NCBI RefSeq assembly: GCF_014204945.1
Contig: NZ_JACHMN010000003.1
Span: forward strand, 1,116,001-1,180,000
Direction: 5' to 3'
DNA: 64,000 nt
Origin: Allocatelliglobosispora scoriae
Lineage (GTDB): Bacteria > Actinomycetota > Actinomycetes > Mycobacteriales > Micromonosporaceae
Shown here one piece after another: positions 55,868-64,000 of this stretch. The translations under genes were made by a program, and so were the position numbers. Positions within the stretch are counted from its first letter, which is position 1. Each line of letters begins with the position of its first letter. A model generated the notes under the pieces. It worked only from the letters and a program-made list of their open reading frames with translations. It had not been told where the DNA came from and did not search any database.

Positions 55868-56913
55868 CAGCTCCGCAGTCCCGCCGCGGCGAACTCGGTG
55901 AGCCCGGCCCGGAAGTCGATCCGCGCGGCGAAACCCAGCTCGTGCCGGGCCCGGGCGGGGGAGGCGACGACGTGGCGTACGTCGCCGGCCCGGAACCGAC
56001 CGGTGACGATCGGCGGCGGCCCGGCCATCACCTCGGCGAGGGAGCCCGCCATCTCGCCGACCGTGGTGACGTGTCCCGACGCGACGTTGTAGGCGCGCAG
56101 CCCCGTCATCGAACCGGTCGCGGCGGCGAGCGCGGCGACGTTGGCGGCCGCGACATCGCGGACGTGCACGAAGTCCCGGCGCTGGCCGCCGTCCTCGAAG
56201 ACCTGGGGTGCGTCGCCGCGCTCCAGCGCCGACCGGAAGATCGCCGCCACCCCCGAGTAGGGCGTGTCGCGGGGCATGCGGGGGCCGTAGACGTTGTGGT
56301 ACCGCAGGGCGACGGCGGCACCACCGACGGCGTGGGCCCAGGCGCTCGCGAGGTGCTCCTGCGCCAGCTTCGTCGCGGCGTAGACGCTGCGGGGATCGAG
56401 CCGGGCGTCCTCGTCGACGAGCCCCGGCACCAGGAACTCGCCGCACCGGGGGCAGCGGGGTTCGAACCGCCCGGCGGCGAGGTCGGCGGTGTCGCGGGGC
56501 GCCGGTGCGAGCGGGCCGTCGACCGGGCAGGCGTAGGCGCCCTCGCCGTAGACGACCATGGAGCTCGCCAGGACCAGGGAGCCGACGCGGTGCCGGGTCA
56601 TCGCGGCGAGCAGGACGGCGGTGCCGAGGTCGTTGCAGCCGACATACTCCGGCAGGTCGGCCATGTCGACGCCCATCCCGACCATCGCGGCCTGGTGCAC
56701 CACCGCGTCGACGCCCGGCAGCAGCTCGTCGAGGATGTCGGGGTCGCGGATGTCGCCGAGGCGCAGCACGGCACCGTCCGGTGTGGGCGGTTGCTCGCGG
56801 TGGGCGTACGGGTGCACGGAGTCGAGGATCGCGACGTCGTGGCCGTCCGCGACGAGTGCCTCGGTGACGTGGGAACCGATGAAGCCCAGGCCACCGGTGA
56901 CGAGGATGCGCAT
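55867..56913 (-). CDS. NAD-dependent nucleotide-sugar epimerase/dehydratase
   Basis: 348 residues, ATG 56913 (MRILVTGG). Extended SDR: cofactor motif GGLGFIGSH at 7-15, Ser-Met-Val (LASSMVVYGEGAY), YAATK catalytic Tyr-x-x-x-Lys, RYHNVYGPRMPRDTPY. Resembles GalE/RmlB-like enzymes acting on UDP- or dTDP-sugars. Contains an extra loop with YACPVDGP and RCPRCGEF, a possible zinc site unusual in this family. Coupled to the multi-pass membrane protein downstream, giving a sugar-synthesis and transfer pair. Confidence 0.92.
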   Translation of the reverse strand: MRILVTGGLGFIGSHVTEALVADGHDVAILDSVHPYAHREQPPTPDGAVLRLGDIRDPDILDELLPGVDAVVHQAAMVGMGVDMADLPEYVGCNDLGTAVLLAAMTRHRVGSLVLASSMVVYGEGAYACPVDGPLAPAPRDTADLAAGRFEPRCPRCGEFLVPGLVDEDARLDPRSVYAATKLAQEHLASAWAHAVGGAAVALRYHNVYGPRMPRDTPYSGVAAIFRSALERGDAPQVFEDGGQRRDFVHVRDVAAANVAALAAATGSMTGLRAYNVASGHVTTVGEMAGSLAEVMAGPPPIVTGRFRAGDVRHVVASPARARHELGFAARIDFRAGLTEFAAAGLRS

Positions 56914-57026
56914 GGTCACAACCTAGGTGCCTCGGACGTGCGAAGTGTGGAGGCGTTCGCAGTTTGTAAGGAAACACTGCGAGTTGGTAAGAATTTAGAC
57001 CCTTGATCACGGATACGGTCGAGCCC

Positions 57027-57680
57027 GTGATTGATGTCGTCCTGCCCTGCCTCAACGAAGCGGCCGCGTTGCCGCTGGTGCTGACCCGGCTCCCCGAGGG
57101 GTTCCGCGCGATCGTCGCCGACAACGGCTCCACAGACGACTCCGCCCGGGTCGCCGCCGACCTCGGCGCCACCGTCGTCTCGGTGCCCCAGCGCGGCTTC
57201 GGCGCCGCCGCCCACGCGGGGCTGGAGGCGGCGACCGCCGAGGTGGTCTGCTTCCTCGACGCGGACGGCTCCTTCGACCCCGCGCAGCTGGTCCGGGTCG
57301 CCGAGCCGGTCGATCGGGGTGACGTCGACCTGATGCTCGGCCGCCGCCGCCCGACCACCCGGGGCGCCTGGCCGCCGCACGCCCAGGCCGCCAACGCGCT
57401 GCTCTCCTGGCGCCTGCGCCGCACCCTCGGCATCGACATCCACGACCTCGGCCCGATGCGGGCAGTCCGCCGCCGCCCACTGCTCAACCTCTACCTGCGC
57501 GATCGGCGCTTCGGCTACCCGCTGGAGATGATCATCATGGCGGCGCGGGCGGGCTGGGACATCCGCGAGGTCGACGTGGACTACGCCCCGCGCGCCGCCG
57601 GAACGAAGTCCAAGGTCACCGGCACGGTGAAGGGGACCCTGCGGGCGGTCCGCGACATGAGCAAGGTGCTCGCCCGATGA
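57027..57680 (+). CDS. Family 2 glycosyltransferase
   Basis: 217 residues from GTG 57027 (TTG 57003 possible; no ribosome site for either). GT-A fold: IDVVLPCLNEAAALP, the DNGSTDDSA motif, VCFLDADGSFDP (DxD) and the GLDIHDLGPMRAVRRRPL region. Similar to dolichol-phosphate-mannose synthase-like enzymes without membrane helices. Start of a six-gene coupled operon; divergent from the epimerase, and an AT-rich promoter-like stretch lies between. Confidence 0.9.
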   Translation: MIDVVLPCLNEAAALPLVLTRLPEGFRAIVADNGSTDDSARVAADLGATVVSVPQRGFGAAAHAGLEAATAEVVCFLDADGSFDPAQLVRVAEPVDRGDVDLMLGRRRPTTRGAWPPHAQAANALLSWRLRRTLGIDIHDLGPMRAVRRRPLLNLYLRDRRFGYPLEMIIMAARAGWDIREVDVDYAPRAAGTKSKVTGTVKGTLRAVRDMSKVLAR

Positions 57681-58291
57681 GCGCCCGGATCCTGGTCCTC
57701 GCCAAGGAGCCGGTCCCGGGCCGGGTCAAGACCCGCCTCTGTCCACCCTGGACGCCGGAGCAGGCGGCCACCCTCGCCGCCGCGGCGCTCGCCGACACGA
57801 TCGAGGCGGTCGACGCCACCCCGGCCGCCGACCGGGTGCTCGTCATCGACGGTGACTGGCCCGTCCCGGACGGCTGGCTCACCGTCCCGCAGTGCGCCGG
57901 CGGGCTCGACGAGCGCATCGCCGCCGCCTTCGCCGACACCCGCGAGCCGGGTACGCCGACGCTGCTCATCGGCATGGACACCCCGCAGGTCACGCCGGAG
58001 CTGCTGACGGCGGCCGTGGCGGGGCTCGACGGGTCGGACGCGATGCTCGGCCCGGCCGCCGACGGGGGGTGGTGGGCGCTGGCCCTGCGGGAACCCGGCG
58101 ACGCGAGGCTGCTGGTGGGCGTACCCACCTCGGTTTCCGAGACCGGCGAGCTGACGCTGCGCGCGCTGCGCGCGGGCGGACTGAGCGTGGGTCTGCTGCC
58201 CGAACTGCTCGACGTGGACACCGCCGAGGACGCCCACGCCGTCGCCGGGCTGATCCCGGCGAGCAGGTTCGCGCAGGCGGTGGCCCGATGA
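57677..58291 (+). CDS. DUF2064/TIGR04282 nucleotidyl- or glycosyltransferase-like protein
   Basis: 204 residues, ATGA overlap with the previous gene. GT-A-like DUF2064 fold: ILVLAKEPVPGRVKTRLCPPWTPEQAA, LIGMDTPQVTPELL and DAMLGPAADGGWWALAL. TIGR04282 proteins are often found beside GT2 enzymes and methyltransferases in arsenosugar or similar clusters, but no function has been proven here. Stop overlaps the methyltransferase ATG. Confidence 0.88.
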   Translation: MSARILVLAKEPVPGRVKTRLCPPWTPEQAATLAAAALADTIEAVDATPAADRVLVIDGDWPVPDGWLTVPQCAGGLDERIAAAFADTREPGTPTLLIGMDTPQVTPELLTAAVAGLDGSDAMLGPAADGGWWALALREPGDARLLVGVPTSVSETGELTLRALRAGGLSVGLLPELLDVDTAEDAHAVAGLIPASRFAQAVAR

Positions 58292-58932
58292 AGGCCGCGA
58301 TGGGCGTCTACGCCGCGGCGCTGCACCGGGCCGAGCGGGGCGTCGACTGCGCGCTGTGGCTCACCACCGCCGACGGCGTGCCGCTCAAGGAGATGGACCC
58401 CGCCGCGTGGTACGCCGAGCTCACCGACGGCGACATCACCGTGGTGACCCGCTGCGGCGGACCGACGATCGACATCGGCTGCGGGCCGGGCCGCCTCACC
58501 GCCGCCGTCTCCGACCTGGGCGTCGTGGCGCTCGGTATCGACATCAGCCCCGACGCGGTCCGCCTCGCCGAGGCCCGGGGCGCCTGGGCGCTGGAACGCT
58601 CGGTCTTCGATCCGCTGCCGGGGGAGGGCGACTGGGCGCACGCGCTGCTCATCGACGGCAACCTCGGCATCGGCGGCGACCCGCGCGGGCTGCTGCGCCG
58701 CTGCGCCCAGCTGCTGCGCCCGTCGGGAACGGTGCTCGTGGAGGTGGAACCCCCCGGTACGCCGACCTGGCACGGCAACGTGGCGATCAGCGACGCGTGG
58801 CGGACCAGCGAGGTCTTCGCCTGGTCGATCGTGGGCGTGGACCGCATCCCGGAGCTCGCCGCCGACGCGGGCCTGCGCGTCGCCGACATCTGGACCGAGG
58901 AGGGGCGATGGTTCTCAAGCCTGCAGAACTGA
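58288..58932 (+). CDS. Class I SAM-dependent methyltransferase
   Basis: 214 residues, ATG 58288. SAM motif I TIDIGCGPGRLTAAVSDLG near residue 66, GIDISPDAV as motif II, and HALLIDGNLGIGGDP. Substrate unknown. Overlaps the following oxidoreductase gene by 25 bp; part of the GT2-DUF2064-MT block, which recurs in actinobacterial genomes as a unit. Confidence 0.9.
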   Translation: MKAAMGVYAAALHRAERGVDCALWLTTADGVPLKEMDPAAWYAELTDGDITVVTRCGGPTIDIGCGPGRLTAAVSDLGVVALGIDISPDAVRLAEARGAWALERSVFDPLPGEGDWAHALLIDGNLGIGGDPRGLLRRCAQLLRPSGTVLVEVEPPGTPTWHGNVAISDAWRTSEVFAWSIVGVDRIPELAADAGLRVADIWTEEGRWFSSLQN

Positions 58933-60038
58933 GCAGGGCCTTCACCTCCAGGCTGCGCTCGCCGAAGCTCACCAGCCAGCTCGGCCTCCTGCTCGGCCTC
59001 GCGATCGGGATCTGCCTCGGCACCGGCTATCTCAGCCACGCGATCCAGCATCCGCCGGAGTGGTTCTCCTGGCCGTCGCGGCCGGTCAACCTCTACCGGA
59101 TCACGCAGGGCCTGCACGTCGCGACCGGGCTCGCCGCGATCCCGCTGCTCGCGGCGAAGCTGTGGTCGGTCTATCCGAAGCTGTTCCGCTTCCCGCCGTT
59201 CCGCAGCGTGGTGCACGCGATCGAGCGGCTCAGCCTGATCGTGCTGGTCGCGGGCGCGATCTTCCAGCTCACGACGGGCATCCTCAACATCGCCCGGTGG
59301 TACGACCCGATGGGCTTCTTCTTCACCGTCGCCCACTACTGGACCGCGTGGATCACCGTCGGTGCCCTGCTCGTCCACATCGGGGTGAAGCTGCCGATCA
59401 TCCGGCGGGCGCTGGCCGCGACCCCCCGGCAGGCGCCGACGACCGGCCTGACCCGGCGCGGCCTGCTCGCCTCGGTCGGTGCGGCGGTCGGCGTCGTCAC
59501 CCTCGCCACGGTCGGCCAGACCTTCCGCCCGCTCGCGGGCATCTCGCTGCTGGCACCGCGCGACCCGCGCGTGGGCCCGCAGGGCCTGCCGGTCAACACG
59601 TCCGCGCGGGTCGCCGGGGTCCAGGTCGACCCCAAGACCTACACCCTGGCGGTACGCGGACCGGCGCGCGAGCTGACCCTCACCCTCGACGACCTCACCG
59701 CGATGGCGCAGGCCGACGCGGAGCTGCCGATCACCTGCGTGGAGGGCTGGAGCGCCACCGCGCACTGGTCCGGGGTCCGCATCCGCGACCTGGTCCGCGC
59801 GGTCGGCGGCGACGACACCTCGCAGGTGACGGTGCGCTCGCTGCAGGAGATCGGCTTCTACACCTCGTCGATCGTGGCGCCGCCGCACGCCAAAGACCCG
59901 CTGACGCTGCTGGCGCTGCGGATCAACGGCGAGCCGCTGCACCCCGACCACGGCTTCCCGTGCCGGCTGATCGCCCCGAACCGGCCTGGCGTCATGCAGA
60001 CCAAGTGGATCGCCTCGATCATCGTGGAGCAGCCGTGA
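58908..60038 (+). CDS. Molybdopterin-dependent oxidoreductase with membrane anchor
   Basis: 376 residues, ATG 58908. N-terminal half (about 20-165) has four membrane helices with His residues at QGLHVATG and VAHYWTAW plus HIGVK, cytochrome-b561-like; a twin-arginine-like TRRGLLASVGAAVGVVTLA precedes the extracytoplasmic sulfite oxidase-type molybdopterin domain (about 240-376: YTLAVRGPARELTLTLDDL, ITCVEGWSATAHWSGVRIRDLV with the Mo-ligand Cys, APNRPGVMQTKWI). Links a periplasmic-type oxidation to the membrane electron chain. Substrate unknown. Coupled to the next gene (GTGA). Confidence 0.88.
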   Translation: MVLKPAELSRAFTSRLRSPKLTSQLGLLLGLAIGICLGTGYLSHAIQHPPEWFSWPSRPVNLYRITQGLHVATGLAAIPLLAAKLWSVYPKLFRFPPFRSVVHAIERLSLIVLVAGAIFQLTTGILNIARWYDPMGFFFTVAHYWTAWITVGALLVHIGVKLPIIRRALAATPRQAPTTGLTRRGLLASVGAAVGVVTLATVGQTFRPLAGISLLAPRDPRVGPQGLPVNTSARVAGVQVDPKTYTLAVRGPARELTLTLDDLTAMAQADAELPITCVEGWSATAHWSGVRIRDLVRAVGGDDTSQVTVRSLQEIGFYTSSIVAPPHAKDPLTLLALRINGEPLHPDHGFPCRLIAPNRPGVMQTKWIASIIVEQP

Positions 60039-60484
60039 AATGGATCCGAGGCCTCCTCGTCGTGGCCGGCGTCTGGATGGTGGTCCACGCCGTCCGGGGT
60101 GTCTACGCCGGGCTCGGCGGCCAGGACCTCTTCCATTACGTCCGGTATCTCCTCGGTGCGTGGCTCCTCAACGACCTGGTCCTCGTACCGATAGTCATCG
60201 GCCTGGGCTTCGTGGCGACGCGCTGGCTGCCACCGTGGGCCAAGCCCTACGCCCAGGGCGCCCTGCTCTGCGCCCTGTCCGTCGTCATCGTCGCCTATCC
60301 GCTGCTCACCGGGCACGGCAAGGCGTCGGACAACCCGTCGGCGCTGCCCCGCAACTACTGGGTCGGCCTGCTCGTCACGCTCGCCGCGATCGGCGCGGTC
60401 GCGACCGGACTCGCTCTCAGGGCCAACTCTTCAAGAGTTGGTGCTAAGAAGGCGGAGCCACCCCGATCCCTGGAGGACTCATGA
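60035..60484 (+). CDS. Four-helix membrane protein with R-repeat tail
   Basis: 149 residues, GTG 60035. Four hydrophobic helices (WIRGLLVVAGVWMVVHAV, LLNDLVLVPIVIGLGFVA, ALLCALSVVIVAYPLL, WVGLLVTLAAIGAVATGLAL) followed by a hydrophilic tail of about 20 residues, RANSSRVGAKKAEPPRSLEDS, created by an R palindrome read in frame. Probably a partner of the oxidoreductase's membrane part. The stop overlaps the next ATG (ATGA), so the repeat arrived without breaking the coupling. Confidence 0.8.
   Translation: MKWIRGLLVVAGVWMVVHAVRGVYAGLGGQDLFHYVRYLLGAWLLNDLVLVPIVIGLGFVATRWLPPWAKPYAQGALLCALSVVIVAYPLLTGHGKASDNPSALPRNYWVGLLVTLAAIGAVATGLALRANSSRVGAKKAEPPRSLEDS
60424..60440. repeat. R palindrome inside the C-terminus of a membrane protein gene
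   Basis: Perfect CAACTCTTCAAGAGTTG, read as Asn-Ser-Ser-Arg-Val in the surrounding gene, followed by GTGCTAAG as at other R loci. Confidence 0.95.
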
Positions 60485-61284
60485 TCGCCCCCGACGTCGC
60501 CGTCATCGGCGGCAGCGGCTTCTACTCCCTGCTCGACGGTGCCGAGGAGGTCGTCGTCGAGACGCCCTTCGGCGCGCCGTCGGACGCCGTCACCGTCGGC
60601 ACGGTCGGCGAGCGGCGGGTCGCCTTCCTGCCCCGGCACGGGCGGGACCACAGCGTGCCGCCGCACCGGATCAACTACCGGGCCAACCTGTGGGCGCTGC
60701 GCAGCCTCGGCTGCCGCCAGGTCCTCGCACCGTGCGCCGTCGGCGCGCTCGACCCCGCCCTGGTGCCGGGGACGATCGTCCTGCCCGACCAGGTGGTCGA
60801 CCGCACCACCGGCCGCGAGCAGACCTTCTTCGACACCGGCGCGGTGCACGTACCCTTCGCCGACCCCTACTGCGCGACCGGCCGGGGCACGGTCGCGGCG
60901 GTGGCGTCCCGGTCGGACCGCCCGGCCGTGGAGCGGGGCACGATGGTGGTGATCCCCGGCCCCCGTTTCTCGTCCCGAGCCGAATCCCGCTGGTACGCCG
61001 CCCAGGGCTTCACGCTCGTCAACATGACCGGGCTGCCCGAGGCGGCGCTCGCCCGGGAGCTGGCCCTGTGCTACACGGCGATCGCCCTCGTCACCGACCT
61101 CGACGCCGGGATCGACGGCGGTCACGAGTCGGTGAGCCAGGCCGAGGTGTTCCGGGTCTTCGCCGAGAACACCGAGCGGCTGCGGGCGATGGTCCTCGAC
61201 GTGGTGACGGAGTTGCCGACCGATCGGACGTGCGCCTGCGCCGACGCCCACGAGGGGATCACGCTGCCGTTTCCGCTGCCCTGA
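60481..61284 (+). CDS. S-methyl-5'-thioadenosine phosphorylase-like enzyme
   Basis: 267 residues. PNP/MTAP family 2: IGGSGFYSL, phosphate loop RHGRDHSVPPHRINYRANLWAL, GPRFSSRAESRWYAAQGFTLVNMTGLPEAALARELALCY and Asp of VTDLDAG for base binding. Phosphorolyses methylthioadenosine or a related purine nucleoside, recycling sulfur and adenine. The Thr-Gly-Leu-Pro-Glu context matches MTAPs more than PNPs. Last gene of the coupled operon, which includes a SAM-dependent methyltransferase. Confidence 0.9.
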   Translation: MIAPDVAVIGGSGFYSLLDGAEEVVVETPFGAPSDAVTVGTVGERRVAFLPRHGRDHSVPPHRINYRANLWALRSLGCRQVLAPCAVGALDPALVPGTIVLPDQVVDRTTGREQTFFDTGAVHVPFADPYCATGRGTVAAVASRSDRPAVERGTMVVIPGPRFSSRAESRWYAAQGFTLVNMTGLPEAALARELALCYTAIALVTDLDAGIDGGHESVSQAEVFRVFAENTERLRAMVLDVVTELPTDRTCACADAHEGITLPFPLP

Positions 61285-61386
61285 ACCGCCCGGCGGGTCG
61301 GTTGTCGGGCGCGGCCGGTGTGATGATGGATACGTGGTGAGCAGGGCACCCAGGCGATCCCCAGATTTCCGGGGCACCTTTGGATC

Positions 61387-62250
61387 ATGCAAAGGCGCAT
61401 CCTGGTCGGCGTACCGTCGGCGATTTTGGCAGTGGCACTCGCCGGCGGCGTCGGACACGCCCTCGTGACGCGGACCGACGAGACCGGCGAGCTCAGCTCG
61501 GCGCCCGTGCGCGAGCGGGCCGCCGCCGTGACCCAGGAGAAGGCGCCCGAGGCGGAGGTGCCGAAGGCGCCGACCGTCGCCGTGGCGACGAAGGCCGACA
61601 CCTGGTTCTCCTGGCAGCTCATCGACACCGCGACCGGGACGAGCTCCGGATCGGCGAACGCGGCCGACCAGACCAACAACACCGAGTCGATGATCAAGGC
61701 GTGGATCGGAACCGACTACATCGCCGCCGCCGACGCGCAGGGGCGCGCACTCACCGCCGAGGAGAAGGCGCTGATCACCAAGATGATCAGGTTCTCCGAC
61801 GATGCCGCCGCACAGACCCTCTACCTGCGGCAGGGCGGCGACGAGGTGATCGAGCGGCTGATCAGCGAGGCGAAGCTCACCGGGACGACGGTCACCGAGA
61901 GCTGGTGGTCCAAGACGCAGATGACCGCGCTCGACGCGACCCGGATGATGACCTACATCCTGCAGCGGGCCGAGGCGTCCGCGCAGACGGCGTGGCTGGT
62001 GGGATTGATGCGCGATGTCGACCCGAGCAACGCGTTCGGCATCCCCGAGGTGCTCCCGGCGGCCGCGGACCCGGCGGTGAAGAACGGCTGGACCGCGCAC
62101 GAGTCCACCGGCCTGTGGAACGTCAACAGCCTCGCCGCCTGGGACGGCAAGATCCTGGTGGTGATGACGCACTACCCGGTCGCCTACGGACAGGCCTACG
62201 GCGAGCAGCTCATCCGAGATGTCGCGTCCGACCTCCTGCCCTCGCTCTAG
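61387..62250 (+). CDS. Class A beta-lactamase-like serine hydrolase, secreted
   Basis: 287 residues. N-terminal signal/anchor (RRILVGVPSAILAVALAGGVGHALV) and an Ala/Pro-rich linker, then a penicillin-recognising fold: active-site Ser101 and Lys104 in TESMIKAW (SxxK), SDD at 137-139 instead of SDN, and KNG at 232-234 instead of KTG. No equivalent of the Glu166 ExxLN motif was seen, so true beta-lactamase activity is doubtful; it may be a peptidoglycan-related or regulatory hydrolase. A single gene between the operon and thrS. Confidence 0.85.
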   Translation: MQRRILVGVPSAILAVALAGGVGHALVTRTDETGELSSAPVRERAAAVTQEKAPEAEVPKAPTVAVATKADTWFSWQLIDTATGTSSGSANAADQTNNTESMIKAWIGTDYIAAADAQGRALTAEEKALITKMIRFSDDAAAQTLYLRQGGDEVIERLISEAKLTGTTVTESWWSKTQMTALDATRMMTYILQRAEASAQTAWLVGLMRDVDPSNAFGIPEVLPAAADPAVKNGWTAHESTGLWNVNSLAAWDGKILVVMTHYPVAYGQAYGEQLIRDVASDLLPSL

Positions 62251-62327
62251 TGGCGGGCGCTCGGAGTGGGGGACGGGCGCGGCGATAGCATCGTCAACGC
62301 CGGACAAACCGAACTGAGGAGATCATC

Positions 62328-64000
62328 GTGAGTGCTGTGCCCGTACCCGCTGCTGTGGCCGACCCCGTCGTCGTCCCGGCCGGGACGACGGCCGCGGCCG
62401 CGGTGGCCGCCGCCGGATTGCCGACCAGCGGACCGAAGGCGATCGTCGTCGTCCGCGACGGCGAGGGCCGCCTGCGCGACCTCTCGTGGACACCCGACGC
62501 CGAGGCGTCCGTCGAGCCCGTCTCGATCGACTCGCCCGACGGCCTCGACGTGCTGCGCCACTCGACCGCGCACGTGCTGGCCCAGGCCGTGCAGGACATC
62601 TTCCCCGAGGCGAAGCTCGGCATCGGGCCGCCGATCGACAACGGCTTCTACTACGACTTCTCGGTCTCCCGGCCGTTCAACCCGGAGGACCTCGCGAAGC
62701 TCGAGTCCCGGATGCAGGAGATCATCAAGTCCGGGCAGACCTTCCACCGGCGGCGCTTCGACTCCCTCGACGAGGCGAAGGCCGAGCTGGCCGACGAGCC
62801 CTTCAAGCTGGAGCTCGTCGACATCAAGGGCGATGTCGACTCCGACGTGATGGAGGTCGGCGGCGGCGAGCTGACGATCTATGACAACCTCGACGCCAAG
62901 TCCGGCGAGCGCTGCTGGGGCGACCTGTGCCGCGGCCCGCACCTGCCGTCGACCCGCTTCATCGCCGCCTTCAAGCTGATGCGCTCGGCCGCCGCCTACT
63001 GGCGCGGTTCGGAGAAGAACCCGCAGCTCCAGCGCGTCTACGGCACCGCGTGGCCGAGCCGCGACCAGCTCAAGGCGCACCTGGCGATGCTGGAGGAGGC
63101 GGCCAAGCGCGACCACCGCAAGCTCGGCGCGGACCTCGACCTCTTCAGCTTCCCCGACGAGATCGGCTCCGGCCTCGCGGTCTTCCACCCCAAGGGCGGC
63201 ATCATCCGCCGGGAGATGGAGGCATATTCGCGGCAGCGCCACGAGCAGGCCGGATACGAGTTCGTCAACACCCCGCACATCAGCAAGGCGCAGCTCTTCG
63301 AGACCTCGGGCCACCTGCCCTACTACGCCGACACGATGTTCCCGCCGATGCAGCTCGAGGGCGCGGACTATTACCTGAAGGCGATGAACTGCCCGATGCA
63401 CAACCTGATCTTCAGGTCGCGCGGGCGGTCCTACCGCGAGCTGCCGCTGCGCATGTTCGAGTTCGGCACGGTCTACCGCTATGAGAAGTCCGGCGTCGTG
63501 CACGGCCTGACCCGGGTGCGCGGCCTGACCCAGGACGACTCGCACATCTACTGCACCAAGGAGCAGGCGCCCGGCGAGCTCAGCGCCCTGCTCGACTTCG
63601 TGCTCAACCTGCTCAAGGACTACGGCCTCAACGACTTCTACCTGGAGCTGTCGACCAGGGACGACTCGCCGAAGTTCATCGGCGCCGACGAGGACTGGGC
63701 CGAGGCGACCGAGGCGCTGCGTACCGCCGCCGAGGCCTCCGGTCTGGAGCTCGTCCCCGACCCGGGCGGCGCGGCGTTCTACGGCCCGAAGATCAGCGTG
63801 CAGGCGCGCGACGCGATCGGCCGCACCTGGCAGATGTCGACGATCCAGGTCGACTTCAACCAGCCGGCCCGGTTCGGGCTGGAGTACCAGGCAGCCGACG
63901 GTACGCGTCAGCAGCCGGTCATGATCCACCGTGCCCTGTTCGGGTCGATCGAGCGGTTCTTCGGCGTGCTCACCGAGCACTACGCCGGTGCGTTCCCGGC
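62328..64000 (+). CDS. thrS: Threonyl-tRNA synthetase, 3' truncated by window edge
   Basis: 557 codons visible from GTG 62328, preceded by GAGGAG at 6 bases. TGS-like N-terminal region, editing domain with HSTAH (HxxxH near residue 84), then class II catalytic core: [38 protein letters not shown] (motif 1), the motif 2 region [17 protein letters not shown] and Zn-ligand Cys in [10 protein letters not shown]. Charges tRNA-Thr. The final catalytic part and anticodon-binding domain lie outside. No T-box leader was seen. Confidence 0.96.
   Translation, partial: MSAVPVPAAVADPVVVPAGTTAAAAVAAAGLPTSGPKAIVVVRDGEGRLRDLSWTPDAEASVEPVSIDSPDGLDVLRHSTAHVLAQAVQDIFPEAKLGIGPPIDNGFYYDFSVSRPFNPEDLAKLESRMQEIIKSGQTFHRRRFDSLDEAKAELADEPFKLELVDIKGDVDSDVMEVGGGELTIYDNLDAKSGERCWGDLCRGPHLPSTRFIAAFKLMRSAAAYWRGSEKNPQLQRVYGTAWPSRDQLKAHLAMLEEAAKRDHRKLGADLDLFSFPDEIGSGLAVFHPKGGIIRREMEAYSRQRHEQAGYEFVNTPHISKAQLFETSGHLPYYADTMFPPMQLEGADYYLKAMNCPMHNLIFRSRGRSYRELPLRMFEFGTVYRYEKSGVVHGLTRVRGLTQDDSHIYCTKEQAPGELSALLDFVLNLLKDYGLNDFYLELSTRDDSPKFIGADEDWAEATEALRTAAEASGLELVPDPGGAAFYGPKISVQARDAIGRTWQMSTIQVDFNQPARFGLEYQAADGTRQQPVMIHRALFGSIERFFGVLTEHYAGAFP

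Noticed and set aside
55868-57487. N-terminal extension of the minus-strand membrane protein frame across the epimerase gene
   Set aside because: Extension is an out-of-frame shadow of the epimerase and beyond; the ATG at 55867 overlaps the epimerase stop and opens a proper membrane protein.
62281-62327. T-box leader before thrS
   Set aside because: Only about 75 bp separate thrS from the previous gene and no specifier or antiterminator elements are visible.

Overview
The window is high-GC, densely packed DNA from a filamentous, sporulating actinomycete. The evidence is an SsgB-type sporulation regulator, a complete 'conservon' (sensor kinase, roadblock, DUF742, small GTPase), a SoxR of the actinobacterial type, a mycothiol-dependent-type DinB/maleylpyruvate isomerase protein, many GTG starts and ATGA/GTGA overlaps. 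The mix resembles Micromonosporaceae, but this is inference and no rRNA is present to settle it.

Layout. 1-12.9 kb: a tight plus-strand operon of two Hsp70-like ATPases, an FN3-repeat protein, two divergent zinc-ribbon GTPases, a GTPase-associated GAP1-like protein, a 56-residue single-pass membrane peptide and a VWA protein, faced by a convergent membrane-anchored FN3 protein. This is the most unusual system here; it looks like a multi-component NTP-dependent signalling or conflict system whose mechanism is unknown. 13-15.9 kb: tRNA-Val(CAC) with a degenerate upstream direct repeat, a PGPGW membrane protein and ssgB. 16-19.8 kb: the conservon. 19.8-23 kb: GH1 beta-glucosidase divergent from glycerol kinase, with two LacI/CebR-like operators between them. 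23-28.5 kb: small enzymes, a DUF4352 lipid-side protein and a membrane protein with a NarL-type two-component pair. 28.5-33.7 kb: an AurF-like diiron oxygenase divergent from a TetR-DUF4873-FMO-SDR-hydrolase operon. 33.8-37.7 kb: ABC-F ATPase, a split transketolase and SoxR. 37.8-46.7 kb: copper amine oxidase, GPP34 protein, APC permease, a sugar ABC transporter without its ATPase, and a trans-aconitate methyltransferase-like enzyme. 46.7-56.9 kb: arylsulfatase, adenosine deaminase-family enzyme, a GGDEF/EAL protein, a degenerate SDR, a multi-pass membrane protein and a nucleotide-sugar epimerase. 57-61.3 kb: a translationally coupled operon (GT2, DUF2064, methyltransferase, molybdopterin oxidoreductase with membrane anchor, membrane protein, MTA phosphorylase-like enzyme). 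61.4 kb to the end: a class-A beta-lactamase-like serine hydrolase and the first part of threonyl-tRNA synthetase.

A second notable signal is a dispersed palindrome, CAACTCTT(C/G)AAGAGTTG. It has twelve perfect copies plus variants at eight loci between 23 and 60.5 kb, mostly at gene 3' ends and between convergent genes, where some copies form textbook terminators. At three loci the palindrome lies inside a coding region and is read in the same frame as Asn-Ser-Ser-Arg-Val. A second palindrome type (GATCGCG flanks around TTTCCGGGAAA-like cores) sits at 53.3, 54.3 and, in related form, 13.1 kb.
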